A stretch of 64,000 bases of DNA, taken from NCBI RefSeq assembly GCF_000690905.1, contig NZ_JMCL01000007.1, positions 62,001 to 126,000 of the forward strand, written 5' to 3'. This document shows, in pieces, positions 27,045 to 36,189 of the stretch (position 1 is its first letter; every line of letters begins with the position of its first letter). The position numbers and the translations under genes are program-made. This DNA comes from Pseudomonas sp. Ant30-3. GTDB taxonomy: Bacteria; Pseudomonadota; Gammaproteobacteria; Pseudomonadales; Pseudomonadaceae. Under the pieces are notes generated by a model, which saw only the letters and a program-made list of their open reading frames with translations, was not told where the DNA came from and did no database searches.

Positions 27045-27875
27045 ATGGACCTTTGGACCGCCGTGCAGGCATTGATACTTGGGGTTGTAGAAGGGCTGAC
27101 GGAGTTTTTGCCGATTTCCAGTACCGGGCACCAGATTATTGTCGCGGACTTGCTCGACTTCGGCGGAGAACGCGCCATAGCGTTCAACATCATTATCCAG
27201 CTGGGCGCCATTCTGGCGGTGGTCTGGGAGTTCCGCCGCAAAATACTCGATGTGGTCACCGGCCTGCCTACTCAGCCCGGGGCACGACGCTTCACCGCCA
27301 ACCTGTTGATCGCCTTCATGCCCGCCGTGGTTCTGGGCGTGCTGTTCTCCGATCTCATTCATGAATACCTGTTCAACCCGATTACCGTTGCAGCGGCGTT
27401 GGTGGTTGGCGGGATCGTGATGTTGTGGGCCGAGCAGCGTCAGCATGAGGTGCACGCTGAAACAGTCGATGAGATTACCTGGCAGGACGCGCTGAAAGTC
27501 GGCTTCGCTCAGTGCCTCGCGATGATTCCCGGCACCTCGCGCTCCGGCTCGACGATCATCGGCGGTTTGCTGTTCGGCTTGTCGCGCAAAACCGCCACCG
27601 AGTTCTCGTTCTTTCTGGCGATGCCGACCATGGTCGCTGCGGCGGTTTATTCGGGCTACAAATACCGCGACCTGTTCGTCCCGGCTGATTTCCCGGTGTT
27701 TGCCATCGGTTTTGTCACCGCATTCATCTTCGCGATGATCGCCGTTCGCGGTTTGCTCAAGTTCATCGCCAGCCACAGCTACGCGGCGTTCGCCTGGTAT
27801 CGGATCGCGTTCGGTCTGGTGATTCTGGCCACGTGGCAATTCGGTTGGGTCGACTGGACCGCCGTTCAGCCATGA
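27045..27875 (+). CDS. uppP: Undecaprenyl-diphosphatase UppP/BacA
   Basis: An integral membrane phosphatase of 276 residues that recycles undecaprenyl diphosphate to the monophosphate carrier for peptidoglycan and O-antigen synthesis; extra copies give bacitracin resistance. Both family motifs are clear: [14 protein letters not shown] at about 16-29 and PGTSRSG at about 163-169. The ATG at 27045 is preceded by a G-rich ribosome site. Its stop overlaps the next gene start by four bases (ATGA). Confidence 0.95.
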   Translation: MDLWTAVQALILGVVEGLTEFLPISSTGHQIIVADLLDFGGERAIAFNIIIQLGAILAVVWEFRRKILDVVTGLPTQPGARRFTANLLIAFMPAVVLGVLFSDLIHEYLFNPITVAAALVVGGIVMLWAEQRQHEVHAETVDEITWQDALKVGFAQCLAMIPGTSRSGSTIIGGLLFGLSRKTATEFSFFLAMPTMVAAAVYSGYKYRDLFVPADFPVFAIGFVTAFIFAMIAVRGLLKFIASHSYAAFAWYRIAFGLVILATWQFGWVDWTAVQP

Positions 27876-28288
27876 ATAACGCCAGCGCGCGCAATCCTTC
27901 CAAAGGAGCAATCCAGAATCCACGGCTGAAGCTGCTGGTGTTCGCGATCGTGTGCGCGCTGCCGTTGTCGGGTTCAGTGACGATGTGGCTGCGCGGGATT
28001 TCGATGGTGCCCCTCGCGGCTTACGGCATCGTCAGCCTGCTGGCGTTCTTTCTGTATTGGGGCGACAAACGCAAGGCGCGCACTGATCGCTGGCGTACGC
28101 CGGAAAACGTTCTGCACGCTGTCGAGTTTGCCGGTGGCTGGCCGGGCGCGTTGCTGGCCCAGCAAGTGTTTCGGCACAAAACCCGCAAGGTCTCGTTCCA
28201 AATACTGTTCTGGGCCATCGTGCTGCTGCATCAGGTGTTCTGGATAGATCAGCTGTTTCTCGGCGCTAATCTGCTGGCACTGTTCTAG
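27872..28288 (+). CDS. DUF1294 membrane protein
   Basis: A protein of 138 residues with three to four hydrophobic segments. The DUF1294 pattern is visible: [19 protein letters not shown], then [20 protein letters not shown] and [14 protein letters not shown]. The function of the family is unknown. It is translationally coupled to uppP by an ATGA overlap and converges with the MmcQ-like gene, sharing four bases at the stop codons. Confidence 0.88.
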   Translation: MNNASARNPSKGAIQNPRLKLLVFAIVCALPLSGSVTMWLRGISMVPLAAYGIVSLLAFFLYWGDKRKARTDRWRTPENVLHAVEFAGGWPGALLAQQVFRHKTRKVSFQILFWAIVLLHQVFWIDQLFLGANLLALF

Positions 28289-28644
28289 AGCAGCAGGCCG
28301 ACCTGGGTGCGCTTCGGTAATCTGCTCACCACCAACTGATGTGAACGTTGAAGCAAGTCTTTCAGTTCTGCGGCGCCCAGCGGGTAGGGCGTCTGCATGA
28401 TGATCCACTGCGCCCTCGCCAGATAAGGCGCCGGGTGAATGCCCGGGCGGTCGCAATGGCCCAGAAACACATCCTTGTCGACTTTGAACGCCAGAGAATC
28501 ACCGCGCAGGTTCTGCAAGGCGAACATCTTGTTCCCGGCAATTGAAAATACCCGCACGCCGCCCCATTTGTAATCCTCCCGCGCACCGGGCAGTGACAGG
28601 CAGAAAGCTGCAACGTCGTCTTCGCTCATAAGTCCCGCCTTCAT
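28285..28644 (-). CDS. MmcQ/YjbR-family protein
   Basis: A protein of 119 residues in the MmcQ/YjbR (DUF419) family. LSLPGAREDYKWGGVRVFSI, FALQNLRGDSLAFKV and the C-terminal HQLVVSRLPKRT region are typical. YjbR relatives adopt a CyaY-like fold and are suspected to bind DNA, but the role is unproven. The ATG at 28644 overlaps the TGA of the upstream LysR gene, so coupling is likely; an in-frame ATG at 28629 (MSEDDV) is the alternative start. Confidence 0.84.
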   Translation of the reverse strand: MKAGLMSEDDVAAFCLSLPGAREDYKWGGVRVFSIAGNKMFALQNLRGDSLAFKVDKDVFLGHCDRPGIHPAPYLARAQWIIMQTPYPLGAAELKDLLQRSHQLVVSRLPKRTQVGLLL

Positions 28645-29549
28645 AGCAAACGCTCCCCGCAGGCGTCGAATGATTCCACCATATGGTCGATCCAGGCGCG
28701 CACCGCCGGCATCACCCCACGCCGATGAGGGTAGACCGCTTGCAGCCAGCCGCCCGGCAACGACCACTGAGGGAGTAATTGCACCAGCGTGCCGTCCTTC
28801 AATTCTTGTTCGCAGTACATCATCGGCAGCATCGTGAAGCCTTGGCCGGCAAGCGTGCAGGCTTTGCGCACGATGAAGTCATCAATGCCCAGCCGGGCTT
28901 CGAGGCTCAGGTCAACTCGTTTATCGTCCTGATCGAGCATGCGGATGTGCACCATGCGATCCGCTTCCAGGGCGCCGAGCACCGGCAGTTTCTTCAGGTC
29001 ATCGGGCTGATTGATCACTTGTCCGTGCAAAAACGCCGGGCTGGCGACCAGCAGCATTTGCGCCTGACGCAAGCGGCGAGTGACCAGCAAGGGGTCTTCA
29101 TCACCCAACTCGCGCACGCGCAGGGCGACGTCGACGCCTTCAGTCACCAGGTCGACGCGGCGGTTCAGCAGCATCACCTCAAGTTGTACCAGCGGACATT
29201 TCTCCAGAAATTGCGCGATGATCTCCGGCAAAATTTCGTGCGCCAGGCCTACCGGGCAAGACACCCGCAAGCGTCCGCGCGGTTCACTGGACATGCTGGC
29301 CACCGTTTCGTCAGCCATCTCGGCTTCCAGCAGCATCGCCTGGCAGTGCCGCAAATAGCGCTCGCCCACGGCGGTCAGTTTGAGTTGTCGAGTGGTGCGT
29401 TGCAGCAGGCGTGCGCCCAGACGTTCTTCCAGCTCGGCAATGCGTCGCGATAACCGTGATTTCGGAATGCCGATCAGGCGGCCGGCCGCCGCGAATCCAC
29501 CGGCTTCGACCACTTTGGCGAAGTAATACAGGTCGTTGAGATCTTGCAT
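28641..29549 (-). CDS. LysR-family transcriptional regulator
   Basis: A protein of 302 residues. The N-terminal helix-turn-helix (about 1-60) reads AAGRLIGIPKSRLSRRIAELEERLG, followed by a LysR substrate domain (about 90-295). The SRLSRRIAELE motif is that of the CrgA/aroma-responsive subgroup. It is divergent from azoR, the classic LysR target layout, so it probably controls azoR and itself; the inducer is unknown. A TTGT-N12-ACAA dyad lies 13 bases upstream of its start. Confidence 0.92.
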   Translation of the reverse strand: MQDLNDLYYFAKVVEAGGFAAAGRLIGIPKSRLSRRIAELEERLGARLLQRTTRQLKLTAVGERYLRHCQAMLLEAEMADETVASMSSEPRGRLRVSCPVGLAHEILPEIIAQFLEKCPLVQLEVMLLNRRVDLVTEGVDVALRVRELGDEDPLLVTRRLRQAQMLLVASPAFLHGQVINQPDDLKKLPVLGALEADRMVHIRMLDQDDKRVDLSLEARLGIDDFIVRKACTLAGQGFTMLPMMYCEQELKDGTLVQLLPQWSLPGGWLQAVYPHRRGVMPAVRAWIDHMVESFDACGERLL

Positions 29550-29561
29550 CTGCAGGCTCTA

Positions 29562-29581
29562 TTGTTCTATCAGTGGGACAA
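29562..29581. promoter_or_regulatory. Candidate LysR operator in the lysR-azoR gap
   Basis: TTGT (29562-29565) and ACAA (29578-29581) form an imperfect palindrome in the 127-base divergent gap. It is close enough to the LysR start to give autoregulation and lies about 95 bases upstream of azoR. LysR sites are usually built on T-N11-A dyads; this is a reasonable candidate by position and symmetry only. Confidence 0.45.
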
Positions 29582-29676
29582 ACTATCGCATTATTGGCGT
29601 CTAATCAGCTATTACTTTCATCTGTAGGATGAGTTCATCAGATCGCCCCGTGGCGGTCCTCACCTGGAGATCCCAC

Positions 29677-30288
29677 ATGAAACTGTTGCACATTGATTCG
29701 AGCATCCTCGGCGACAACTCGGCCTCCCGCCTCCTGAGCCGCGAAGTGGTTAACGCCTGGCAGGTTGCCGAGCCCAACGTTGCAGTCACTTATCGTGATC
29801 TCGCTGCCGATGCTATCAGCCATTTCTCCGCAAATACTCTGGTTGCCGCCGGCACCACCGCAGAATTGCGCGACGCTGCCCAGCAGCACGAAGCGGACCT
29901 CAGCGCTTCGACCCTGGCCGAATTCCTCGCCGCTAACGCCGTTGTGATTGCCGCGCCGATGTACAACTTCACTATTCCGACCCAGCTCAAAGCGTGGATC
30001 GACCGCATCGCGGTGGCCGGTCAAACCTTCCGCTACACCGAAGCCGGCCCTGAAGGCCTGTGTGGCAACAAGAAAGTCGTGATCGTTTCGACCTCCGGCG
30101 GCTTGCATGTCGGTCAGGCCACCGGCGTGGCACACGAGGAATACCTGAAAGTGATGTTCGGCTTCTTGGGCATCACCGACATTGAGTTCGTCCGCGCTCA
30201 TGGCCTGGCCTACGGTGACGAAGTCCGCACCAAAGCGATGAGTGACGCGCAGGCGCAAATCAGCGAGCAACTGTTCGCCGCTGCGTAA
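29677..30288 (+). CDS. azoR: FMN-dependent NADH-azoreductase AzoR
   Basis: A flavodoxin-fold oxidoreductase of 203 residues that reduces quinones and azo bonds with NADH and FMN. Family features: an N-terminal [17 protein letters not shown] phosphate-binding loop, [20 protein letters not shown] at about 95-114, [12 protein letters not shown], and STSGG near 145. The ATG at 29677 follows a GGAG ribosome site. It is divergently paired with the LysR gene. Confidence 0.94.
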   Translation: MKLLHIDSSILGDNSASRLLSREVVNAWQVAEPNVAVTYRDLAADAISHFSANTLVAAGTTAELRDAAQQHEADLSASTLAEFLAANAVVIAAPMYNFTIPTQLKAWIDRIAVAGQTFRYTEAGPEGLCGNKKVVIVSTSGGLHVGQATGVAHEEYLKVMFGFLGITDIEFVRAHGLAYGDEVRTKAMSDAQAQISEQLFAAA

Positions 30289-30450
30289 GGCCTGAGCTTG
30301 GTACTGAACCAAGCCACACCCAAAAAACTCTGTACTCTGGTCACGCAAGTGGCAGATGCGGAGTTTTTTGTTTCTGGCCATTACCGGTGCTGGCGCGGAG
30401 TATGCAGTCCGGAACCAAGGTCTTCGGTCAGGTAACGGGGTGTTGCATCG

Positions 30451-31485
30451 ATGCTGCGTCTTTGTGCGATTCTGCTGATGTGCCTGCTCGGCAGCCTTAA
30501 TCCAGTGCTCGCCGCGCCTGGCGGGCATCACTGGAGCGTCGGTTTCCATGAGATGAGTGTGCTCGATCCGCTGGATCTGCAACCGATGCGTGCCATCGCG
30601 TTCTATCCTTCCAGCGCCCGCGAACACGTCAGCAGGCTTGAGGGTTACGAAGTGGAGGCGAGCGAAGACGTGCGGGTCGCCATCGGCCGTTTCCCGCTGC
30701 TGATGTTGTCCCATGGCAATACCGGAACGCCGCTGGCACTGCACGACCTCGCGACCTCTCTGGCACGCAAGGGGTTCGTCGTGGTCGCGGTGATTCATCC
30801 GGGCGATAATTCCACAGACCATAGCCGTCTCGGCACCTTGAGCAATCTTTACGGTCGGCCCATCCAGATATCTGAAGCAATCACCGCAACGCTGGGTGAT
30901 CGCATGCTCGCGCCATTCGTCAATGCCGATCAGGTCGGTGTCATTGGTTATTCGGCGGGCGGCGAGACGGCGTTGATTCTGTCGGGCGCGACGCCTGATC
31001 TGGAGCGTCTGCGCCAGTATTGCAGGGAGCGTCCAGACGATCAGGACGCCTGCAACACTCAAGGCGAGCTGATTGCCGATCGCGATGACCTGCAACCGGT
31101 AGCGGATCCGCGCGTTCGCGCTCTACTGTTGATGGCGCCGCTGAGCCTCAAGTTCGGCCGGCATACCCTGGCCGATGTGCACGTGCCGGTGCTGCTTTAC
31201 AGCGGCGACGGCGACAAGCTGGTGGCCTTCGACAAGAACGCCGCGGCGCTGGCGCGCAAACTACCGATCGCCCCGGATTTCAAATTGCTCGCGGGGGCAG
31301 GGCACTTCGTGTTCATGGCGCCGTGCAATGAAGAGCAGATTGCCGCGATGCCGGCGTTGTGCACCGACGCGGATGGCGTTGATCGCAAGGACATTCACCG
31401 GACGATGATCACCGAGGCTGGGCGGTTTTTTGCCCATGCGCTCGGCAAACCCAACCGAGCCGGTCTGCAAACTGCTGATCAATAG
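30451..31485 (+). CDS. Exported alpha/beta hydrolase (dienelactone hydrolase / PAF-AH-like)
   Basis: A protein of 344 residues with a signal peptide (about 1-21, ending VLAAPG). The fold shows LLMLSHGNTG as the oxyanion region, GYSAGG as the nucleophile elbow near residue 169, and a late GAGHFVFMAP with the catalytic His. This layout fits periplasmic dienelactone-hydrolase or PAF-acetylhydrolase-like proteins. The substrate is unknown. It is a single gene followed by a REPIN. Confidence 0.87.
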   Translation: MLRLCAILLMCLLGSLNPVLAAPGGHHWSVGFHEMSVLDPLDLQPMRAIAFYPSSAREHVSRLEGYEVEASEDVRVAIGRFPLLMLSHGNTGTPLALHDLATSLARKGFVVVAVIHPGDNSTDHSRLGTLSNLYGRPIQISEAITATLGDRMLAPFVNADQVGVIGYSAGGETALILSGATPDLERLRQYCRERPDDQDACNTQGELIADRDDLQPVADPRVRALLLMAPLSLKFGRHTLADVHVPVLLYSGDGDKLVAFDKNAAALARKLPIAPDFKLLAGAGHFVFMAPCNEEQIAAMPALCTDADGVDRKDIHRTMITEAGRFFAHALGKPNRAGLQTADQ

Positions 31486-31512
31486 ATCGCGATATCTTGG
31501 CCTGCCTGAGCC

Positions 31513-31580
31513 CTGTAGGAGCCGGCTTGCTGGCGATGGCGTGCTCGAAGGCGCTATCGCCAGCAAGCCGGCTCCTACAG
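31513..31580. repeat. REPIN (TGTAGGAGCCGGCTTGC family)
   Basis: Perfect 25-base arms at 31513-31537 and 31556-31580 around an 18-base loop. It lies between the convergent hydrolase and MFS genes and could act as a terminator. A second element of the same family lies at 60739-60832 inside the mtl operon. Confidence 0.88.
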
Positions 31581-31592
31581 ATTGCGTGTCGA

Positions 31593-32780
31593 TCAGGCCA
31601 TCGCGCGGCGTTTCAGTACCAAGGTCAAACCCAACCCCGTCACTGATAACAACGCCGCGCTAAAGAAAATCCATGAATAACCCATATTCAACGCCACGGC
31701 GCCCATCAACGGACCGGCAATCGCCAGTGCCAGATCGAAGAACACCGCATAGGCGCTCAGCCCCGCGCCACGGCTGGAGGTGGGGACTTGCTTGATCGCC
31801 TCGACCCCCAGCGCCGGGTACACCAGCGACAAGCCAAAACCGGCGAGGCCCGCACCTATCAGAGCAAACCCGGTCGACGGCGCCAGCCACAGCAGCACCA
31901 GGCCGACGGTTTCGATGCTCATGCAGACAATCGCAGTGGTGAAACCACCGAAACGGTTGATGCTCGAGATGAATATGAGTCGCGCCAGAATGAAACAGAT
32001 GCCGAACACCGTCAGGCAGTACGCCGCTCCCGTCCAGTCACGACTCAAGTAATACAAAGTGATGAAAGTGGTCAGGGTGCCGTAGCCGATCGACGCCAGG
32101 CTCAAGCCCGCGCCAAACGGCGCGATGCGCCCGAACACCGCCCAGAAGGGCAGCCGCTCGCCGCGAACCACCGGCACCGAGGGTTTGTTACGGATCAGTA
32201 GTAGTGCGAACAGGGCCAGTAGCGACAGAGCGATGCCGAGGCTCATGAAGCCCAATTCCGCGACCATCACCACGCCCAGCGGCGCTCCGATGGCAATCGC
32301 GCCATAGGCGGCAATGCCGTTCCACGAAATCGAACGCGCCGTGTGTTCGACCCCAACCTGGCCCATGCACCAGCTGATAGTGCCGACCCCGATCAAACCC
32401 TGCGCAACCCCCAGCAACAAACGGCCGGCAATCAGAATCAGCAGGCTTAGCAACGGAAAGCTTTGCAGCAACACCGACAACAGGGTCAACAAGCCACTCA
32501 GTACAATCCCCGACAACCCGTAAACAATCGCACGCTTGGTGCCAATGTTGTCCGACATCCGCCCGGCCATCGGCCGACTGAGTAGAGTCGCCAGGTACTG
32601 CGAGCCAATCGTCAATCCGGCAACAACTGCACTGAATCCGAGTTGTTCGTGGACATACCCCGGCAACACCGCAATCGGCAGTCCGATACAGATGAAGGCA
32701 ATAAAGGTATAGAAAACGATGGAAACGATCTGCAGAGTGATCGCCATGGAACTCGGCGTAGGCAGTTGCTGCACGGACAT
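31593..32780 (-). CDS. MFS transporter (YfcJ/YhhS-like)
   Basis: A major facilitator of 395 residues with 12 predicted membrane helices. The MFS motif between helices 2 and 3 is visible as RPMAGRMSDNIGTKRAIVYG. The overall pattern (IGLPIAVLPGYVH, GQGLIGVGTISWCMG-like, YAVFFDLALAIAGPLMG) suits the YfcJ/YhhS efflux subfamily. The substrate is unknown. It is a single gene. Confidence 0.9.
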   Translation of the reverse strand: MSVQQLPTPSSMAITLQIVSIVFYTFIAFICIGLPIAVLPGYVHEQLGFSAVVAGLTIGSQYLATLLSRPMAGRMSDNIGTKRAIVYGLSGIVLSGLLTLLSVLLQSFPLLSLLILIAGRLLLGVAQGLIGVGTISWCMGQVGVEHTARSISWNGIAAYGAIAIGAPLGVVMVAELGFMSLGIALSLLALFALLLIRNKPSVPVVRGERLPFWAVFGRIAPFGAGLSLASIGYGTLTTFITLYYLSRDWTGAAYCLTVFGICFILARLIFISSINRFGGFTTAIVCMSIETVGLVLLWLAPSTGFALIGAGLAGFGLSLVYPALGVEAIKQVPTSSRGAGLSAYAVFFDLALAIAGPLMGAVALNMGYSWIFFSAALLSVTGLGLTLVLKRRAMA

Positions 32781-32872
32781 GAGGGCTCTTTCGCGGGCGG
32801 CGGTGGGAGATCAGCATCATGGCGTGGCTGTGAGATAAAGGAAAGCAGGCTAACTATATACTCGGATTGCTC

Positions 32873-32967
32873 GTTCCCACGCTCTGCGTGGGAATGCCGC
32901 AGCGGACGCTCCGCGTTCGGCACCAGAAGGGAAGCTGAGCGTCCCGGTCTGCATAGCGTAGGAACGA
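32873..32967. repeat. Dispersed repeat with GTTCCCACGC hairpin
   Basis: CGTTCCCACGC and GCGTGGGAA form a tight hairpin at the left end. It is followed by GCAGCGGACGCTCCGCGT and an outer GGAACG at the right end. I recognise this as a repeat common in fluorescent pseudomonads. It lies between the MFS promoter and the ybiT terminator. Its boundaries are approximate. Confidence 0.6.
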
Positions 32968-32987
32968 TCTTCTGATCTTCAGCCAAT

Positions 32988-33016
32988 AAAAAGCCCCATC
33001 ACCAGGACAGGGCTTT
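32988..33016 (-). terminator. Terminator of the ybiT gene
   Basis: Read on the minus strand, AAAGCCC pairs with GGGGCTTT around a 12-base loop and runs into a short T tract, about 40 bases after the ybiT stop codon. Confidence 0.75.
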
Positions 33017-33052
33017 GACTTGCAGCTTGCAGCTTGAAACTAAAAGCTGCTC

Positions 33053-34642
33053 TTAAAACACCACACCCTGGCTACGCAGGTAATCGTCATACGTACCGCT
33101 GAAGTCGATCACGCCGCTAGGGCTCAACTCGATGATGCGGGTCGCCAACGACGATACGAACTCACGGTCATGGCTGACGAAGATCAGCGTGCCCGGGTAG
33201 TTCTCCAGCGCCAGGTTCAGCGCTTCGATGGATTCCATGTCCAAGTGGTTGGTCGGTTCGTCCATGATCAGCACGTTCGGCTTCTGCAGGATCAGTTTGC
33301 CGAACAGCATGCGACCCTGTTCACCACCGGAGATGACCTTGACCGACTTGAGGATCTCGTCGTTGGAGAACAGCATGCGGCCCAAGGTGCCGCGAACGAT
33401 TTGTTCGCCGCCCTGAGTCCACTGGCCCATCCAGTCGAACAGGTTGCAGTCGTCTTCGAAATCGTGGGCGTGGTCCTGGGCGTAATAACCCAGTTCCGCG
33501 GCGTCGGTCCATTTGACGGTGCCAGCATCCGGGGTCAGTTCGTTGACCAGGGTGCGCAGCAGGGTGGTTTTGCCGATACCGTTCGGGCCGATGATCGCCA
33601 CACGCTCGCCCGCTTCAACCTGGAAGCTGAAGTCTTTAAACAACGTCTTGCCGTCGAAACCTTTGGCCATTCGATCAACGATGACCGCCTGACGGTGCAG
33701 TTTCTTGGTTTGTTCGAAGCGGATGAACGGGCTCACGCGGCTCGAAGGCTTGACCTCGGCCAGCTGGATCTTGTCGATCGCCTTGGCGCGGGAGGTAGCC
33801 TGCTTGGCTTTCGAGGCGTTGGCCGAGAAGCGGCTGACGAACGATTGCAGTTCGGAAATCTGCGCTTTCTTTTTGGCGTTGTCCGACAGCAGCTGCTCGC
33901 GGGACTGGGTCGCCACGGTCATGTACTCGTCGTAGTTGCCCGGGAACAGGCGCAGCTCGCCGTAATCCAGGTCAGCCATGTGGGTGCACACGCTGTTCAG
34001 GAAGTGACGGTCGTGAGAGATGATGATCATCAGGCTGGAGCGCTGGGTCAGGATATTTTCCAGCCAGCGGATGGTGTTGATGTCCAAGTGGTTGGTCGGT
34101 TCGTCGAGCAACAGCACTTCCGGATCGGAGAACAGCGCCTGCGCGAGCAACACGCGCAGTTTCCAGCCTGGCGACACTTCGCTCATCGGGCCGAAGTGCT
34201 GCTCGATGCCGATACCCAGGCCCAGCAACAGTTCGCCGGCACGGGACTCGGCGGTGTAGCCGTCCATCTCGGCGAACTCGGTTTCCAGTTCCGCGACGGC
34301 CATGCCGTCTTCTTCGGTCATTTCCGGCAGCGAATAGATGCGGTCGCGCTCGGCCTTGACCTTCCACAGCTCTTCGTGACCCATGATCACGGTGTCGATC
34401 ACGGTGAATTCTTCGTAAGCGAACTGGTCCTGGCGCAATTTACCCAGACGCACGTTCGGCTCGAGCATGACCTGGCCACCGGACGGCTCGAGGTCACCAC
34501 CGAGGATTTTCATGAACGTCGACTTGCCGCAACCGTTCGCACCGATCAAACCGTAGCGGTTGCCCGCGCCGAATTTCACCGAGACGTTTTCGAAGAGCGG
34601 CTTGGCGCCGAATTGCATCGTGATGTTAGCTGTAGAGATCAA
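33053..34642 (-). CDS. ybiT: ABC-F ATPase YbiT
   Basis: A soluble twin-ATPase ABC-F protein of 529 residues, without membrane domains, acting at the ribosome. The two nucleotide-binding domains have Walker [10 protein letters not shown] and GPNGIGKTT, Walker [12 protein letters not shown] and [11 protein letters not shown]. The second signature is ISGGEQGRM and the first is the degenerate MSEVSPGW, the same pattern as E. coli YbiT (530 residues). The linker (about 245-310) is rich in Lys, Ala and Ser. ABC-F proteins enter the ribosomal E site to regulate or rescue translation; the precise YbiT role is not settled. Confidence 0.93.
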   Translation of the reverse strand: MISTANITMQFGAKPLFENVSVKFGAGNRYGLIGANGCGKSTFMKILGGDLEPSGGQVMLEPNVRLGKLRQDQFAYEEFTVIDTVIMGHEELWKVKAERDRIYSLPEMTEEDGMAVAELETEFAEMDGYTAESRAGELLLGLGIGIEQHFGPMSEVSPGWKLRVLLAQALFSDPEVLLLDEPTNHLDINTIRWLENILTQRSSLMIIISHDRHFLNSVCTHMADLDYGELRLFPGNYDEYMTVATQSREQLLSDNAKKKAQISELQSFVSRFSANASKAKQATSRAKAIDKIQLAEVKPSSRVSPFIRFEQTKKLHRQAVIVDRMAKGFDGKTLFKDFSFQVEAGERVAIIGPNGIGKTTLLRTLVNELTPDAGTVKWTDAAELGYYAQDHAHDFEDDCNLFDWMGQWTQGGEQIVRGTLGRMLFSNDEILKSVKVISGGEQGRMLFGKLILQKPNVLIMDEPTNHLDMESIEALNLALENYPGTLIFVSHDREFVSSLATRIIELSPSGVIDFSGTYDDYLRSQGVVF

Positions 34643-35117
34643 AGGTTTTTCCTGTGAAGCATTCAGAGTATCCAGGGGTGCGGCAGTACCGATTCAGTAC
34701 CCGTGTCCGTTGTCCAGACCACGGGAAATGCATCCCGGTCAGAAGCGGAAGGTCCATCTGGCAATAAGTGGACAGCAGCATGAGGTGCGCTTGGCCCGAG
34801 TCAAAGTGCGCTGAAGACGTTTCAAACCGTCATCAACCAAGGGAGGCGCATAATGTTTGGCGGCGATTGTACTGGTCTGGCTCTTTAAACGATAGGGCGT
34901 TAAGGCCGCACGGGAGCATTGGCGGCATGAGTGGACAGATTTTCACATTTGAAGGTTAACCATAGGTTACAGATTGTGACTAAAATGCCATCTTTCCCCT
35001 GATGCCGGTGGTCGGCATAGCTCAAGGACGCGCTTCAGGAACGCTGGATCGAATTCAGACGCTGCTCAAGCCTCGGGCGAATGGCCGGAAGAGGCGCAGT
35101 TTGTTCACTTCTGACGT
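34643..35117. other. Intergenic region between ybiT and lpxO
   Basis: A gap of 475 bases holding the divergent promoters of ybiT and lpxO. A possible minus-strand -10 for ybiT (TACAAT) lies near 34870. A plus-strand 11-codon frame starting at 34853 behind GGGAGG ends quickly and is probably chance. I see no repeat, RNA gene or transposon remnant. Confidence 0.5.
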
Positions 35118-36030
35118 GTGACGATTTCCTTGAAACTGATCATCGCTGCTATCTATGTTGTTTCGATTGCGTACGTTCATCTGCGCGGTCACGTGCGCCA
35201 CAAACTGGGCCGGCAACTGAGCGACCACTCGACGTTCCTGGCGCCGATCAATTGCTTCCTGTATCTGTGCTCGAAAATTCCCAACCGGCCTTACCTCGAC
35301 CCGGCCGATTTTCCGGACCTCAGCCCGTTGCAAATCCATTGGGAAGAGATCCGCGCGGAAGGGCAGAGCCTGCTTCAGGCGGGCGAGATCAAGCGTTCGA
35401 ATCAATACGATGATGTCGGCTTCAACTCGTTCTTCAAAACCGGCTGGAAGCGTTTTTATCTGAAGTGGTACGGCGACAGCCATCCTTCGGCGATGAAGCT
35501 GTGCCCGCGCACCACCGAACTGGTGCAGAGCATCGGATCGATCAAGGCAGCCGATGTTCGCCGAGCTGCCACCGGGCTCGAAACTGGTGCGGCACCGCGA
35601 TCCATATGCGGGCTCCTATCGATATCACCTAGGCCTGGACACGCCGAACGACCCGGGTTGTTACATCAACGTTGACGGTGAAAATTATCACTGGCGTGAC
35701 GGTGAAGCGGTGATCTTCGACGAGACCTTCATTCATTACGCGGAAAACGCCACCCAGCAAAACCGGATCATCCTGTTTTGCGACATTGAGCGGCCGATGA
35801 AATACCGCTGGGCGGCGGCGTTCAATCGTTGGTTCAGCCGTAATGTGATGTCGGCAGCCGGCGCACCGAACGAGGTCGGCGACAAGACCGGTGGACTGAA
35901 TCGTTTGTTCGCGAAAATCTACAAGATCCGTCTGCGTGGTAAAGCGTTGAAGAAGCGTAATCGCAAACTGTATTACCTGGAGAAGTGGGCGATCTTTGCC
36001 GGGTTGTTGGCGATTTTTGTCTGGATCTAA
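35118..36030 (+). pseudogene. lpxO: lpxO, lipid A 2-hydroxylase, split by a one-base frameshift
   Basis: LpxO is an Fe(II)/2-oxoglutarate dioxygenase of the aspartyl/asparaginyl hydroxylase family that 2-hydroxylates lipid A acyl chains. The first frame (from GTG 35118, or TTG 35130 giving LKLIIAAIYV) reads correctly to GSIKAA. The homologous sequence then resumes as MFAELPPGSKLVRHRDPYAG in the next frame from 35554. One extra base, the G at 35553, explains the break. The iron ligands (HRD and the later His in FIHYAEN) and the C-terminal membrane helix lie in the second frame, so the truncated product would be inactive. It is either a genuine mutation or a sequencing error. Confidence 0.88.
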
Positions 36031-36072
36031 TTGGCCTACTGCGTTAGTGACGCCGTATTCGGAATGCCGCAC

Positions 36073-36143
36073 AGCGCAAACCCGCTCCCACAATGAAATC
36101 GCGGCGCATACAGAGCCAATGTGGGAGCGAGCCTGCTCGCGAA
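36073..36143. repeat. Degenerate REPIN after lpxO
   Basis: A decayed arm (CCCGCTCCCACA, near 36080-36091) faces a good arm at 36119-36143 of the GTGGGAGCGAGCCTGCTCGCGA family. It lies between the convergent lpxO and ku genes. Confidence 0.7.
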
Positions 36144-36189
36144 GAGGCCCTGAGATTCACCTCAAAACCCGCGGCCATCCAACAACTCA

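Noticed and set aside
29638..31095. A 485-codon minus-strand frame across azoR and the exported hydrolase
   Set aside because: It is antisense to two well-supported genes and spans their intergenic gap.
32873..32967. A possible small RNA or IS end
   Set aside because: It has the look of a dispersed fluorescent-pseudomonad repeat; there are no transposase, target duplication or promoter signs.
33170..34657. A 495-codon plus-strand frame opposite ybiT
   Set aside because: Shadow of a strongly conserved ABC-F gene, with a low-complexity Val/Gln/His-rich product.
34853..34888. An 11-codon frame with GGGAGG upstream, possible leader peptide
   Set aside because: Too short, no attenuator structure follows, and lpxO starts about 230 bases later.
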